From Hanleya hanleyi (Eukaryota; Mollusca; Polyplacophora; Lepidopleurida; Hanleyidae): DNA of 64,000 nucleotides. The position numbers and the translations under genes were made by a program. The stretch spans positions 1-64,000 of the forward strand of contig JAVTVY010018755.1 in assembly GCA_036873755.1 (NCBI GenBank). Direction: 5' to 3'. This document shows, piece after piece, positions 39,101 through 54,100 of the stretch. Each line of letters begins with the position of its first letter. Within the stretch, counting starts at the first letter, position 1. Under the pieces are notes generated by a model, which was given only the letters and a program-made list of their open reading frames with translations, was not told where the DNA came from and did not search any database.

Positions 39101-42100
39101 AATCACCTACAAGAATTTTTATTTGAGGGGATTTTTTTGACATCTTTTGAATTTGTATTAAGCTGAGCCTTGAATCATTGGAGTGTAAGCTAGCATATTC
39201 ACTGATATTTTGTCCTTTATATTGTAGGACATAACAAAGAACATGCCCTTAGCTGAACTGTTACTTCAGGGTGTTTTATCTCTACTGGATGGTTATCACA
39301 TGTCAGTAGCTGAAGAGGACATGGACAAGTAAGTGTAAACTTTCTTCACTTGATCCCATCAAATTAAAGTTATCCTCCAAGAAAACATACACTTTAACAT
39401 GTTAACCCAATCCTTCATGGTTTCCTCTATTATGGTAAGGTAATCACTTTTAGACCAACTTTCAATTTCATTGAATAAAATACTTGGGAAAAATTAAGAA
39501 ATAATTCCTTGTTTGCTGCGGTAAAACATCTAGAATAGATCGCGCTGCAATAGGATGAGTCTGAGTTTGGTCACAAAGGCCGTAGGCCTGAGTGATTCTA
39601 CCATCTATTCTACCATACTGAAAACGGCACAATGCTGAGATGTTTCCTGAAAAGAGAGATATTCTCATGTATTTAAAACTGGATTAACACCCCTGTACCT
39701 GAAAAAAAATGCTATGGCTCACCAATTAATCGAAGCAAGCAACACCTGCAAGTCGCGTGCCTGAAATCGACATGGGTTGGCTAGTCCACAGTATGGCAGC
39801 TATAGGGGCATGCTAAAACGCCATTAACGATCAAAATGATGCAAGCGTGACCCTTGGTTTTAGAATATTTTTGAAATTCTCCCATCATCCAATGATTGGA
39901 TTGTGTACCTATCATACGTCCAAAAAGGTTTAATGACATCAACAACTTTGAATAAATCTCCGTGGAAAAAAACTGTTTCTCCAACTTCAATTGACTCCAT
40001 GATGTACGGCAACAAGGACGTACAAGAAGATACAGGCAGATGATAAATTTTGATATCCATTTCATTCCTATTACCCTTCTGGACGAGTTCAACTGGACAC
40101 GCGAAGAAAATTATGACGTCATATAATCCACACCGAATCAGTTTAATGGAATTAGTTTAATCAACGCCTTCTCTATTGCTTAATTATCATTATGACATTG
40201 CCTTCTCTATTACAGGTCTGTGAACTACTGTAGAATATTCACCGAGATGGCAGAATCTGTTTTAGAGGTGATTGTTTCCACACCTCGCCAGGTTAGTCTG
40301 CCTTGTAATATTTAGTTTTACACGTAGATGCTTGAAAAACTGACTCTCTGATTGTGGGAGTACATATTTCACATGTCTTTTGTTTTAATTATTTGATTAT
40401 ATGATTAATCAATTTATGGTACTGAGGAAGAAAGTTGATGTATGTAGATATAAAATAAACAGGGCTAAAAAATCTGTAAAGTAAACCATTTAATAGTTGT
40501 GAACTCAGGTTCAGCTTTGTAGTATTTAATTAACATGGATTGTCTCTGTTGTTAACAGGGTCTTGGAGATTTTAGGATATTGGAACTGTTACTGACCTGT
40601 GTAGGACACCACCAATATGAGGTGAAGTATTATATATTAATGAAATTTTTTTCCATGATAAGTAGGGAATGTGAGGGTATTAGTTTTGGTCTGTTAATTT
40701 GTGTGCTTGTTTGTCTACTATGAATCTGGGAACCCTCAATGGCAGTTTCAATCAGGGCTTGCAAAGGTTCCCAATTTATACATGATGAGCAGAATTCTAA
40801 ACCTCAATGACAAGAGTTTGTATTCTCTCAATGGCTCATTCTGGTTTGAATTTTAACTGCTTTAAATTGTTTTCTTTTTATTACATAGTATGTGTACTTT
40901 GAAAATATAAAAGAAAACTCTGGATATCTATTTTGTGTCACAAACTTCTGTCTTCCTATTCAAATAACTTTGTTTGAAGAAGAGGTATTTGTTGGAAAGG
41001 GCAGCTGCATATTGGTATCTACATGTTGGATATCTGATTTAATACTAACATATGATCCTTTTAACCGCTCTGTTATTGTGTTTTCAGGTGGCTGAAATAA
41101 CGTTCAACTTCTGGTACAGATTGTCAGAAGATTTGTACCAGAAGAATGATGAAGATATAACCGGCCTATTCAAACCTTATGTACAGAGGTTGGTTGTTGC
41201 CCTCTGTAGACATTGTCAAATAGACCCAGACCATGTAAGTAGTCTCCCTTGAACTGAGAAATTCTGTCTTCTCATGCCATACGTATTTACTATATACTTA
41301 CATTTTTCTCATGGATCATCAATATAAAATCTAGAGCTTGCATTAACATTACTGAAAAAACTTTGGTTTTGGTAAAAATTAGTCCTCCAGATGCAGACAT
41401 ATGAAGTAAATGCCCCTAGCTCTGCTGACTTAAGAATAACAAAACATCATCACCAGAGGTGACGTATGACATGAGCTATCAAATCAAGAAGTGACTGAGG
41501 ACGAAAACTAACTCAAGACATGTACAAGTTTCTATTGGTCGAATGGATCACGTGGCAATAAATATTCATACAGAGGAAGACACATGACTGTGATTGAAGT
41601 GGAACATGCTAGTGGAATTTAGTAAGTTGTGTGTGACAAATTCCATATACACAGGGTGCGAAATGTTACCAGTAGAATTTACCAGTGACGGGTAGGAAAA
41701 AATTCTACATTGCAGGAATTAATAGGCGTTAATCTTTACTAACGCCCGAAGTGAGAAAAAAGTGTTGTTGTTGTTAGTCGATGTCAAAACTTTCGCTGAG
41801 AGCATGCCATGCTTTGAGCTAAAAATAAATTTAGCCTCGTTATGCTTCGGCAAGCGTCAACGTTTGATTAGACCTCAACGCTCCATATTTGCTTGCACCG
41901 CTGAAGAGACCATTGGAGACCGCCAGTCGCCGAGGTATATTTCAAGTCACGGATATTATTCAGGTCAGTGGTCACGGTGAACAGATCGGGAACCCACGCT
42001 CAGATGTTAGACAAACGAGTACCGTAAAAGAAGGGTATCGATGGATGCCTGTCAAACTGTACGCATTGCGGCAGAAAAGCTGACGAAGGAAAATGTGCAA

Positions 42101-45100
42101 GGTTTACTGAAACAAATTCCATTCTTTGCTTACTGCCAAAGAATTCCAGTGTTACCATATCATTTAGTTTTTTTTACAAAAATTACAAACGTGAAGCTGA
42201 TCTAGAGAATGTTTTCTAGTAATAGCCTGACACTGTAACCAGACAACATGAGGTGGTTTGTGTCGTGCTTCTCAATCACCGTACGTTCACTGTCATATTC
42301 TGTGAACATAAAATGCTAATAACTTTATATATATCTGTGCTTCCGTCATCGTGCCTGATAATGTGACATTTCCAAAAACAAAAACAAATTGGAAATGAAA
42401 ATGAATGATAGCATAGGCTACTGGGGAAAGCTAGATTGTGTTGTTGTTGTTTTTTTTTTTGTTTCTTTTAATAGGTTTAATTATTTATCATTTGACCAGT
42501 GAACGTAATTATTTATCATTTGCCTAGCAATTATCAAAATTAATTAATAAATTATTTGTCATTCTGCTTTCTTACTACATGAGGTAATAAAAACATTTTG
42601 AAACTCAAGAAAGTTTGCGGGTGGGTATTAAAAATAGAATCCTCAGGACAACAATTTATAGTTTTCTTATCAAACGCCCCGGTTCGTTCATCGTCTAAAC
42701 ATAAATCGATCAGCATATAATTTTGACAAAATTACTGTACAAGTAAATTTTGGATGGGACAGGTAGAAAAAAACCTTACCTGTCACATGTGTCAGGTGGA
42801 CTGAAAAAAACATTTCATGCCCTGATACATCAACTGTATCAATAGCAGAAAGGTCTTTAAATGGAAACAAGATATGTACTGTATTTGTACGTAGGAAGAT
42901 GGGTCTCACGATGTCGCTCTGCTTACTGGGCTTGACTGTATCAGCATATGTCCTATACAGGGACCTCGTTGAGATCATGATAGTAATTAGTAAGCATGGA
43001 ATGATAGTAATTGTCGTATTCCCTCTGCACCACTGCTTCTCTCTGACAAATTTCCCTAATTTATTCAGGTTCCATCTCTCTTGCCAAACTCCATACGTGG
43101 TTTCCCAACTGCAGCTTTCAAATTCTGACCAGATTGTGTATGACACTTATATAACAACCAATTTGATTGGCTAATGATTATGTCATGATTATTGTGCTGG
43201 CTATAACGTGCCACAACAAAATGTGGGTTTTTCATCAGCAGAGCTAGGGGAGTTTAGTTCATAGATCTGCATATGAGAGAGTAGGTAAAATATGTGTGAA
43301 GATTTTCTAATTTGATTCAGCAATAAAAATCGTTTTTTACACCTTACATGACAGTCAACATGTTCCACAAGGCAATAGAAATAACAAATGTTGTTATGCA
43401 AATTTGAATCAACCAATCAAATGTTTGTAAACTAAATGATATCACTTGGTGCAGTATAGTGGGAATCTATTGTGATAGACTTAAAATATTAAGAATTTTG
43501 GACAATTCACATCGGGATGTTTGATGAATAATTTCAGATTTAAGTTTTCGTTTATTTATTATTATTAATTGATTGTATCTAGTTATGTACTCAATATATG
43601 TTACCATTTCTTCTCCAGGAGGGAGTACCAAATGAATCTGATGATTTTGGTGACTTCAGGATAAAAGCCTCTGAACTGATCAAAGATGTTGTTTTCATAG
43701 TTGGATCGTCTTCCTGTTTCACACAAGTTAGTAGTTTTCTGCAAGAAACAAACCTTAAACATTTATAAACAATTTATTATCAAATCAAACCTGCTATTGT
43801 CTTGACCGTAATCCTCCATTGAGATCCTGCTGTAGGATCTCAATGGAGGATTATGGGCAACACAATAGCAGGTGTAGATTTGAGCAATAAATTTGTATTT
43901 TCATGCCCCATGCCCTGATTGTATCTTGTGTTGTACAGAATGTGTGTATGGGATTGACAATATTTGTTATTGGGATTCCGATTACTAATGGCCAGTGACC
44001 AAGATAAAATAACAGCCTTTGTCTGTGCTAGGGCCAGGGCCATAGCCAGGATAGCTTGAGCGGTGATTCAAAAGGGTACATCAGGGGGTTCACTGTAGAG
44101 GAAAAATGGGCAAATAGGAGGTTCGCTTCTGTCTGAAAAGGGCATTTGTATGAGGAAAAAATATATATATTCTTCAAAACTGGGATTTGCCTGAACCCAG
44201 ACGCCCCTCCCCCTTTATAACTGTTAGATGGGTTAAATAGCTGAATAAAGAATTCATCAAATTCTTAGTGTCTTTGAAGAAACTGATGAATAAGTACATT
44301 ATGGAGAATGCAAACATTCACATTTATTCCTCTTTCAGATGTTTGAGAACCTCAGAACTCCATCAGCTACATGGGATACATCAGAAGCTGCCCTCTTTGT
44401 CATGACTGCTGTAGCCAAAAATATATTACCGTAAGATTCTCCACACCACACCTTGCTCATTGGCTTTTGGCATGGTTCGCACGGGTCCTTAAAAGTTTGT
44501 AAAAGTGCTTAATTAATTTGTATATTGAAAATTCAAGGCCTTGAAAGTCCTTCAAAATTAGAATTTTTTCCGTAGGTCCTTGAAAGTGCTTGAATTTTAC
44601 TGTAATGGGTAAGTATGGTTGGCAATCCAGCAAAATGGAATAAAAACTCCACCGACGATCGTTGTTTCCGTCTCCTGTTGTGTTTCCCGTTTCCATCCGT
44701 CTCTCTCTGCTCTAGCCTACAATAGTATATTGCAGAGGTCTATTTATAGCGCTGTTGCCTGAGATACATGTACACGTGATCCACACTGACAGATCTGACC
44801 TGTTTTCACCAAGAACGGCACGTAAGACAGCTGTTCTTGTTCAGTGACAATTTCTTCGAGGTTAATCTGTTGTGATATCAAAAGTTGAAAATGCCTGGAA
44901 AGTGCAAATTTAACGATGAATGGCTGACTTTGCCAGATTTTAAAGACTGGATAAAAAGAGCTGATGTGAACAAGGCGGTAATTTGATAGCAACTGAAGTG
45001 AAAGTCGGACTTTTTTAATAAACCCAATTCCTTTTGCAATAAAATAACGTAATTGATGGGAGTTTTTTTTTACACTATTAGTGAAGATATTACGGAACTT

Positions 45101-48100
45101 CTGATCTGATTATTGACACAAAAGTTGAATGTCGGAAGAGACATTTACGTAAGATAGCTGAGATCATAGTCGGTAATTTGACAGCAACTGAAGTGGAAGT
45201 CGGAATAGTGGGTTGGGATTAAACGTAAAAAAATAAAAAGATGGAATAAGCTAATAGGTTTTCTGTCTACTTATTCTCTAAATTATACTGTCTGAAATGT
45301 GAATTCATTTTGCTGAACCCCTGAGGTAATATCAGATAAAAACACAGTTTGTACATTTGGCTGTTTCGTCACCATCTATCGATCTGTCTTTTTTTCTGCA
45401 ATATTCCAGAATACATTTACATCTGAAACCGATCGAACCAATTTTCTGATTAATTAAAACGTAGATCGTGGATTTATGCGAATCATGTTATGCCTATATA
45501 TACTTGAATAAAACTGGGTAAACAGGTGAGTGTATGGCCTATATAAATGACAGAATACCTGCAGTCTAGGAGCCATATTTCAAGCCAGAGTGATCGGAGA
45601 GAGGTGAAAGGGAATTCTTTTTCAGCTTTGAAACATTTTTATTTTATTTTCATGAGTCATGATCTCACTGTTACGAAGGCCTAATATATTGAGGTTGTGT
45701 TAGCTGAATATATTATGAAGCGGGAACCATGTACAAGCGCAAGTTTGACCGACGTGCTATGCTATCCAAGTGTTGATCACGTGATGTTATTGCAACTCCG
45801 CTTGGCGGGAAAATGTACAACCAACACGTGGCATGTTGAAACTTGCATTCTACAGACCCCACCAAATTCTATGAAAGTATTTTCATACATTTGTTAATCA
45901 AGGATTGGAGGGATACAGTGAATTGTTACAAAGGGCAAGCAAGTCATGTCTTCCGTTTAGCCGATATACATGGCGGGATGAGCTCATTCCAGCTGGGAAG
46001 ATTGTTTATCGTCTCAGACGAGTTGGCCCTGATATGGGTCGCAGACGAGTTGGCCCTGATATGGGCCGTCAAACAGTGTTGGGCGCTTGATTAATTTGCT
46101 GTTCGTTTTATTGACATAAACAGTTTGAAAAGCCCTTCCACAATATTTCCCTATGAAGAGCAATCAAGAAATTATTAGGTTTGATTCTCAATCTGAAAAT
46201 GACGTAATCTGTGTTTCTTCAATAGATCGGTTATATATTTTCCCGTAAACATTGGCGTCACCGGGATAGTAGGGCCTAGTCTTCTCGGCCGTGAGAAAAA
46301 AAATTCTGCAAGGTTTCAAGCATGTCCTGAATAGAAAATAAAAGAAATATCAGAATGTCTAAGTGACAGAATATGCCCTTGTCTCGTATGTACTAATACA
46401 ATGATATACGCGAATTTATGATTTTAAATTGTCCGGACGTCGGATGAAACTAATCTCTTCATTGTCAGTCGATCATTGCGGTCAATTACGCGAATCTAAT
46501 TTAATGGTTAAAGAGCATTTGCTCTCCAAAGAGAGAAAATAATGACGGGAAATGCAAGAGGCAATGGATTATTCACTGAAAACGATCAAAGACGAAGTAT
46601 TCCGCCATTTTGCCTCATTTTAACACAAACGTTATCGTCAAAAAAAGATAATTCGAACACGTCCGTTTTTCTACAATTGGCTTGAATTGAATAATCGCTG
46701 TAGGTCCTTGAAAAGTCCTTGAAAGTCCTTAAATTTAATGCAAGAAAAGGCGTGCGAACCCTGTTTTGGAATGTATACTTCATTTAAATCTGGCTTTACT
46801 ATATTGAAATGAAAGGACTATATGTATTAGTATATGTATTGTAAATGGTTCAGTGGAAGTGAAGCTCCTGATATTAAATTACATATTAGAATGTGAAACG
46901 TGGGGATCAAGCATTCCTGGTTTTAAATATGAAACTGTGACAAAAATGTTTTAGTTAGAACTCTGATAAAAAGATCTGACACACATTTAAAACAAGGCAG
47001 AATCAACCGAGAACCAAATTGACTTGGGCCTTAGCATTACGTTACGTTACAATAGGCCTTGAGGTTATATAATTTTGAGTAGTGTTCTCAATGTACACAT
47101 CTGAACATTATCATTTTCCTGCCTTTCATAGACTTTTGACAACGATTTGCTTTCTTCAATTTATTGGTTGCACAATACCAGGTTTTCACGAAAGGGCCCC
47201 AGATGGACTTTTTTAAGGGACAAAACCTTGATCTTCAGCATGTTAATTCAAATGGATTCTACACAGTGCTGGCCATAGCCATCGGAGAGCATTGATTATT
47301 GTGACATGAATGTTTGCAGTGCGAGCCTGAAAATAAGCATCTGACATTTCTAATAAACCCCCTGCAAATCAGAATGAGATAGCCTCTCTTCATATCCAGA
47401 AATCATGGGTTAAACCGTCATGATATGTACCATTATATCCTCTGATGGGGGTGATAGGTTAAAGGTGAACTGCAAAGGTTTTCATATTTCCCTATTTATA
47501 TTCTTCGCGGGCTAGTTAATGATTGACATATCAGCCCAAATACTCTGTTTGGTTTTATTTGAAGTATTTTGTCTCCTGGTAGCTTTTGAAAAGTGATTTA
47601 AAGTTGGCATCTCAAGCCCGGCCGATTTCAGAAATGAAATCCGCATCGCTTATCTGCCCTTGTTTGACGTTCGATTGTGACGTCACATCAGACCATCTTG
47701 CCAGGCGTCAATACTTGTAACGTTCAGTCTCCGGGCGGCTGGTCTGACGTGACGTCACAAGCAAGGAAAGATAAGCGATGACGTTTTGCAAATCTGAATT
47801 CAGCTGTGCTAGGGGTACCGACTTTTAAAAAGATTCTAGCAGACAAGATAATTCAAATTAAACCAAGTGAAGTAGATAGACCGGTATTTCTATCATTATT
47901 CAACCTATATAAAATGTGAAAAGGGGAATCAAAAAACCTTTGCATTTCACCTTTAATGTCCTGTGCCTCATTTTCAGACTTGCAGTGCCATGATAATTGT
48001 CTTTGGTGTTGATGCCGAGATTTGACTATATTGTGATTGTGTTTTCAGGGAGGAGAATGATATAGTACCCCAGGTTATACAGGCCATGTTAAGTCTACCT

Positions 48101-51100
48101 GAGACCATCCATGTGGCTGTCAAACACACCAGTATACAACTGATAGGGGAGCTCTGTGAATGGATTGACCATCATCAACTAGTGCTAGGTAGGCTCACAA
48201 ATTTATTCCAGAAAGCCTAGATATGTCTCATAAAGTGATTGGTAGAATATCTAAAAAATAATGCCTTCAGACAAATTGAGAACAGTCAAGCCTACTCTTT
48301 ACAACAGCAACAACACTGTGTTTTTCAGGGACACTCCCCTTCTCAGCCCAGCTAGCACTTCTCAGCCCAGCTAGCACTTCCAGTGATCAGTTTATTAGAG
48401 GAATTACTGTAGCTATATTTGTATCTTTTCTTACCTTACTGTACATTTCACAGAGTAATCATGCTTCACGTCTTAGCTATAAAACACTCTGCAACCAATC
48501 CGCAAGGTACCTGGAATATGTGTATTGCGCAGATTAAAATTCTCTGACATATAAGATCTTGCTCTCTTGATGGTGTCTTCTTTCGTCCAATTCTCATGGA
48601 AAATTCCAGCCAGTTTGTTACCTTTGAACTCTGACCAGTCATTTGTGTTTTTGCACAAACCACTTCACTCCCTGGGCTGGCAAGATCATGTTTGCATAAC
48701 TCAGCGGATCAAACTGTGGCAGTGGTTAATATACCGACATGAAGCTGATTGTACACTGCTTCGTGGGGTAAGCCTTTCAGCATATTACATATTGCTCACC
48801 CTTTTGTCTGCATCTGTTCTATCATGTTATACGGTATACTTCCAGTATTGTTATAGTTTCATTATGATTGCTATCCCGTATTTATCTCCCCTGATGTTGT
48901 TGTTGTAGAACCAGTGTTACAGTTCCTGCTAGCGGGCTTACAGAACCCTCAGTTGGCGACTGCAGCAGCCACATCACTACAGAGCGTGTGCAGTATGTGT
49001 CGTGACCAGATGACTGGTCACTTCGCGGGGCTCATCCAGATCGTGCAGGCTGTAGATTCATTCAGTGTATCTAATGAGGCTGCCCTGGGGCTTCTCAAAG
49101 GTAAACCTAAAGTATTATGCAAATAAAACTTAGAACAGTTGTGCACTAAATTAGTTTGTCAAGTTTTATTTGTATCTTCAAATATTCAACTGGTTGATGA
49201 AACTTGATAATGATTATGTGAATTTTAAAAGGTTATTTTAGTTCATTTATCAAACCTTTTCCAAAGCAATCATATTCGATATCAATTTATTGAAGCTAAA
49301 CATTCTACCTTATCCATTGGCCTGTACTGTATAAGTTTGTATATTCTATCCAGGCACAGCTACAATATTGGGCAGGCTCCCACAGGACAAGGTGACAGAG
49401 GGTTTAAAACAGCTCTGTTCATTTCAACTTGCACCACTACAAAAGGTAGGTAAAATCCTCATTTTACTTTATAACTACTCTTGAAGATCACTCCATGAAT
49501 TGTAGGACTCGAAGCTTTGTAGAATTCAATCCAACTTCATGTGTCTCCTTGCACAGATTGGGGTGATTACCATATGACTCTAGGACGCCCTCTACCAGCT
49601 TCAAGACACCCTTCTTCCACCTCACAGACAAATTAACACCCCTCGTCAATCTGCTGATGATAACTTGAACTGTATTCCCTGATGACATGATGTTGTAATA
49701 TTGAACATTTCAGCTACTAGCAGAGGAAACGGGTCCTCCAAATAAAGACAAGAAAACAGATCCCACTGTATGGTTGGACAGATTAGCAGCTATTTTCAGG
49801 TACATAGTTGGTAGCAATAGTATAGCAATGTTAGCCATTCCTTCATTTTGACAATGGTATTCTAGACTATTATGAAAAAGTTACAATAATGTACAGTGCA
49901 ACACTGTTCTAGTTTGTGAACTGAATTCTCTCTGTTTTATTACAGACATACAAATCCTACTATAAACAATGGTCAGATTCATCCATGTCAACCTGTCATA
50001 CAAGAGGTAAGTCGCTCATTAATTGTCAATCATTTTTTCACTGTTTGATTTAGCTGCAGTACAATTAATGGTAAAATAAAAGCCAACTCTTCTAGGTTCT
50101 CAAGTTATGGAAATCCGGGAAAGTCATGGAATTTTCCTGGAAACATACAGTTAGCCAGTTAACAGTCCAGCCGTCCTTTGGACGGCCCAAATAAAATTTT
50201 GGGGAATTTTGGACGGCCTAATATTTGCGTGGACGTATTGCTGGACGGTCAAGTGTCTTTTCAAACTGCCGATATTTTCTCCGCCAAGTTCATGAAAAAG
50301 TTCTTGACGGGATTCGGTTGAATCAGCCGTAAACTATTCTCCGCTCCTTCAACATGTATAAAAATCCCTGCTGCACGTAACGGACATTTTGATATTTCCC
50401 CCGTCAGCATTCGTATCTAATTCAATGCCTAGTCTTAGATTCCCCTCGGCAGAGTTGACCGACCGATAAAATCTCCGCGACCTATAAAATCTCCGCCACA
50501 GATTACTCTGCCTTGCATCTCTCACTAGCGTATAATATTTAATACGGATACCCCTGCTTGGAGACGACAGCTCGCACAAGTTCTCACGTGCTGACTTTTC
50601 AACATGCACAGAAGATTACAAAGTTTTTCACGTCTTGGTGCGCGAGGCAAAATGTTGAACAAAGTGATAACGAAAGTGACAGTGAGGAAGAAAACGAAGT
50701 GAGAGACAGAAGTCCGGTTAAAAAGGAAAATGCCACTAGTTTTGTGGCCCGCAGTAGGGACGAGTCTGGGGACAGCCGCACGACGCTTCTACGTGTTGGA
50801 CGTTTCCCGAAAGAGTGCCTTACCAAATACCCGTGGATAGATTCGATGAAGCGGGGAATGTCATGTTCTGCTTCGATTGCCGAAAGTTTGGGGTGGCAGG
50901 AAGCTGGTCATCTGGAAACAGTAATTTCCGGTATGTCTTCACGACAATAAGTTAGTATGACACATAACTCACACTGAATCGGTCTCAGTGATTTTAACTC
51001 GTCCACCCTTTCTCAACACAATGGATTCGTCCGTGGACATGCATGGGCTGTACTGTACGTTGGAGTCAAGTAAACGGACCAATTCATTTTCGTAGTAGGG

Positions 51101-54100
51101 GTGAAATAAAATTATAATGCATGCAGTTTGTGTTTGTACAGTTTAGTAGGGGTGAAATAAAATTTAACGCATTCAGTTTGTTTGTACAGTTCAGTGCAAT
51201 CAATTATAAAAGAGCAAAGACTAAAATAACTCAATGTATACAAAAATTGGTAAGAAGAATTAGTTATAATTAAGAATAAAATAACTTAATTCTAAATCAA
51301 TGAAGGAACATAAGTTTATTTCCAGAAACAAAGTCAATGAATAAAATAGCATTATTATAAATATGCAGAACAAGTTTAACAATTTATTTCATAATTGTAG
51401 GGTTAAAACTATGGCTTGAGTTTTGGTAATGCACATGACAAAACAGTGTTGTATATGCCTCAGATTCGATCTGAGAGCATTAATGACCCCAGACCCCACG
51501 CCTAGGAGAGATAACTAATGGTCCTTGGTTGGCCAATCAATCCATTTTGCTGAGAAGCAACAGGAACTTGTTAATGTGATGTCTAGCACTGTAATATCAC
51601 TTGTCTTTATTGCACCATGTAAGCATCCTGTCTGTGTCTTTTGCGCTGTCCTCAGTGTTTTATAGGATGGATGGAGGGTGTCTGGTTCCATGCTGCTTCA
51701 AAGATTTCTTCTTTGAAGTAGCAGGAACACAACTGGGCTGGGTGGTGCTTAGTTGGTTCATCGTGATATAGCTGAAATATTGTTGAAAGCGACGTTAACT
51801 TCTATTCACTCACTGGTTGGCCTGTCAGCATCAGCAAGCATTCCTTCAACATGAAATATTCTTCAGATTGTCATCGCAATGATAAAGAATTTTAATGTAT
51901 AATTCACTATTCAAGTCTCATTACAAACAACATAATCTTTTTGCTTCACCATCTTTGAATGGCAATTATTTAATTTTCCAGGTATGGCCAGTTCTGTCCG
52001 AGGCGTGTAACAAATACCAAGCTGATGTTCGAGTTGTTGAGCGGTGTTGTCGATGTATAAGATTTGCTGTGCGGTGTGTGGGCAAAGGTTCAGCATCGTT
52101 ATTAACACCCCTAGTTACACAGGTGGGTACACGTTATTAACACCCCTAGTTACACAGGTGGTTACACGTTATTAACACCCCTAGTTACACAGGTGTGTAT
52201 ACCTAGTTACACAGGTGGGTACACGTTATTAACACCCCTAGTTACACAGGTGGGTACACATTATTAACACCCCTAGTTACACAGGTGGGTACACGTTATT
52301 AACACCCCTAGCTACACGGGTGGATACACGTTATTAACACCCCTAGTTACATGGGTGGATACACGTTATTAACACCCATAGTTACACGGGTGGGTACACA
52401 TTATTAACACCCCTAGTTACACAGGTGGGTACACGTTATTAACACCCCTAGTTACACGGGTGGGTACACGTTATTAACACCCCGAGTTACACGGGTGGGT
52501 ACGCGTTATTAACACCCCTAGTTACACAGGTGGGTACGCATTATTAACACCCCTAGTTACACGGGTGGGTACGCGTTATTAACACCCCTAGTTACACGGG
52601 TGGGTACGCGTTATTAATACCCCTAGTTACACAGGTGGGTACGCGTTATTAACACCCCTAGTTACACAGGTGGGTACACGTTATTAACACCCCTAGTTTC
52701 ACAGGTGGGTACACGTTATTAACACCCCTAGTTACACAGGTGGGTACACGTTATTAACACCCCTAGTTACACAGGTGGGTACACGTTATTAACACCCCTA
52801 GTTACATAGGTGGGTACACGTTATTAACACCCCTAGTTACACAGGTGGGTACACGTTATTAACACCCCTAGTTACACAGGTGGGTACACGTTATTAACAC
52901 CCCTAGTTACACAGGTGGGTACACGTTGCCAACACCCCTAGTTACACAGGTGGATACACGTTACTAACACCCCTAGTTACACAGGTGGGTATACGTTACT
53001 AACACCCCTAGTTACACAGGTGGGTACACGTTATTAACACCCTTAGTTACACAGGTGGGTACACGTTATTAACACCCTTAGTTACACAGGTGGGTACATG
53101 TTATTAACACCCTTAGTTACACAGGTGGGTACACGTTATTAACACCCTTAGTTACACAGGTGGGTACACGTTATTAACACCCTTAGTTACACAGGTGGGT
53201 ACACGTTATTAACACCCTTAGTTACACAGGTGGGTACACGTTATTAACACCCTTAGTTACACAGGTGGGTACACGTTATTAACACCCTTAGTTACACAGG
53301 TGGGTACACGTTGCTAACACCCCTAGTTACACAGGTGAGTACACATTCTGTATATTGCATCAACAAAGGATCAGTATCTTTCATAAGAAAATGTTGAACT
53401 TACATTAAATGTTGAAACTTGACTTGCGTTGCAGCAACATCGAAATGATGTATGGTAAACAATATAATAATTCAATCACTCATAAACATTCCCTCACCCC
53501 CCCCTCCAAATGTTAAGATCAGTTACACTAATAAATTTGATCACCACCTAAATGTATGAGAAACTAGAACTCGTGGACTTCGAAAGGCTGCCGTTACCTG
53601 TGTGATTTTATGGTTTTGATGTTTGGCTGTGAGAGAGTTTTTCCTATTTCCCAAAATTGGCTCATGACGTGTATAGGTTGTGTTATGTGTAATGCTTTAG
53701 TTACCTTTGACAGTCATAACAGGATGAAATGTACGAAGTACAATAATTTGATGATTTATTCCATTAATTATTTTGGTGCTTCAGAGAAAATTTTAATGAA
53801 AACCAGAGCGTCTGAAGTCCCCCGACGTTGAAACTAATTATTTGGCTCGGAACCTTAACATTCAGTACCCAGCATGAAAAGCATTCTCGAGTGATATCCT
53901 GTGGCAAGTTATCCACATACAAAATTTGCAAAGAATCCGTTCAGGTTTTTGAAAGTTACCGTCCAGAAGTAACTATTTTTTTTTACTTGTCTTCCTGGTA
54001 CTTCAGCTTGTCACCCCTACTGAAACTTTTTTTTCACCACACTGTCATGTATTCCAACTAGTTTCTCCATTTTTTCAGGCATTGTAGAATTTGAACGCAC

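Noticed and set aside
52099..53345. Regular 35-bp repeats resembling a CRISPR array
   Set aside because: Repeats are directly adjacent with no unique spacers, start inside a conserved exon, and lie in animal nuclear DNA.
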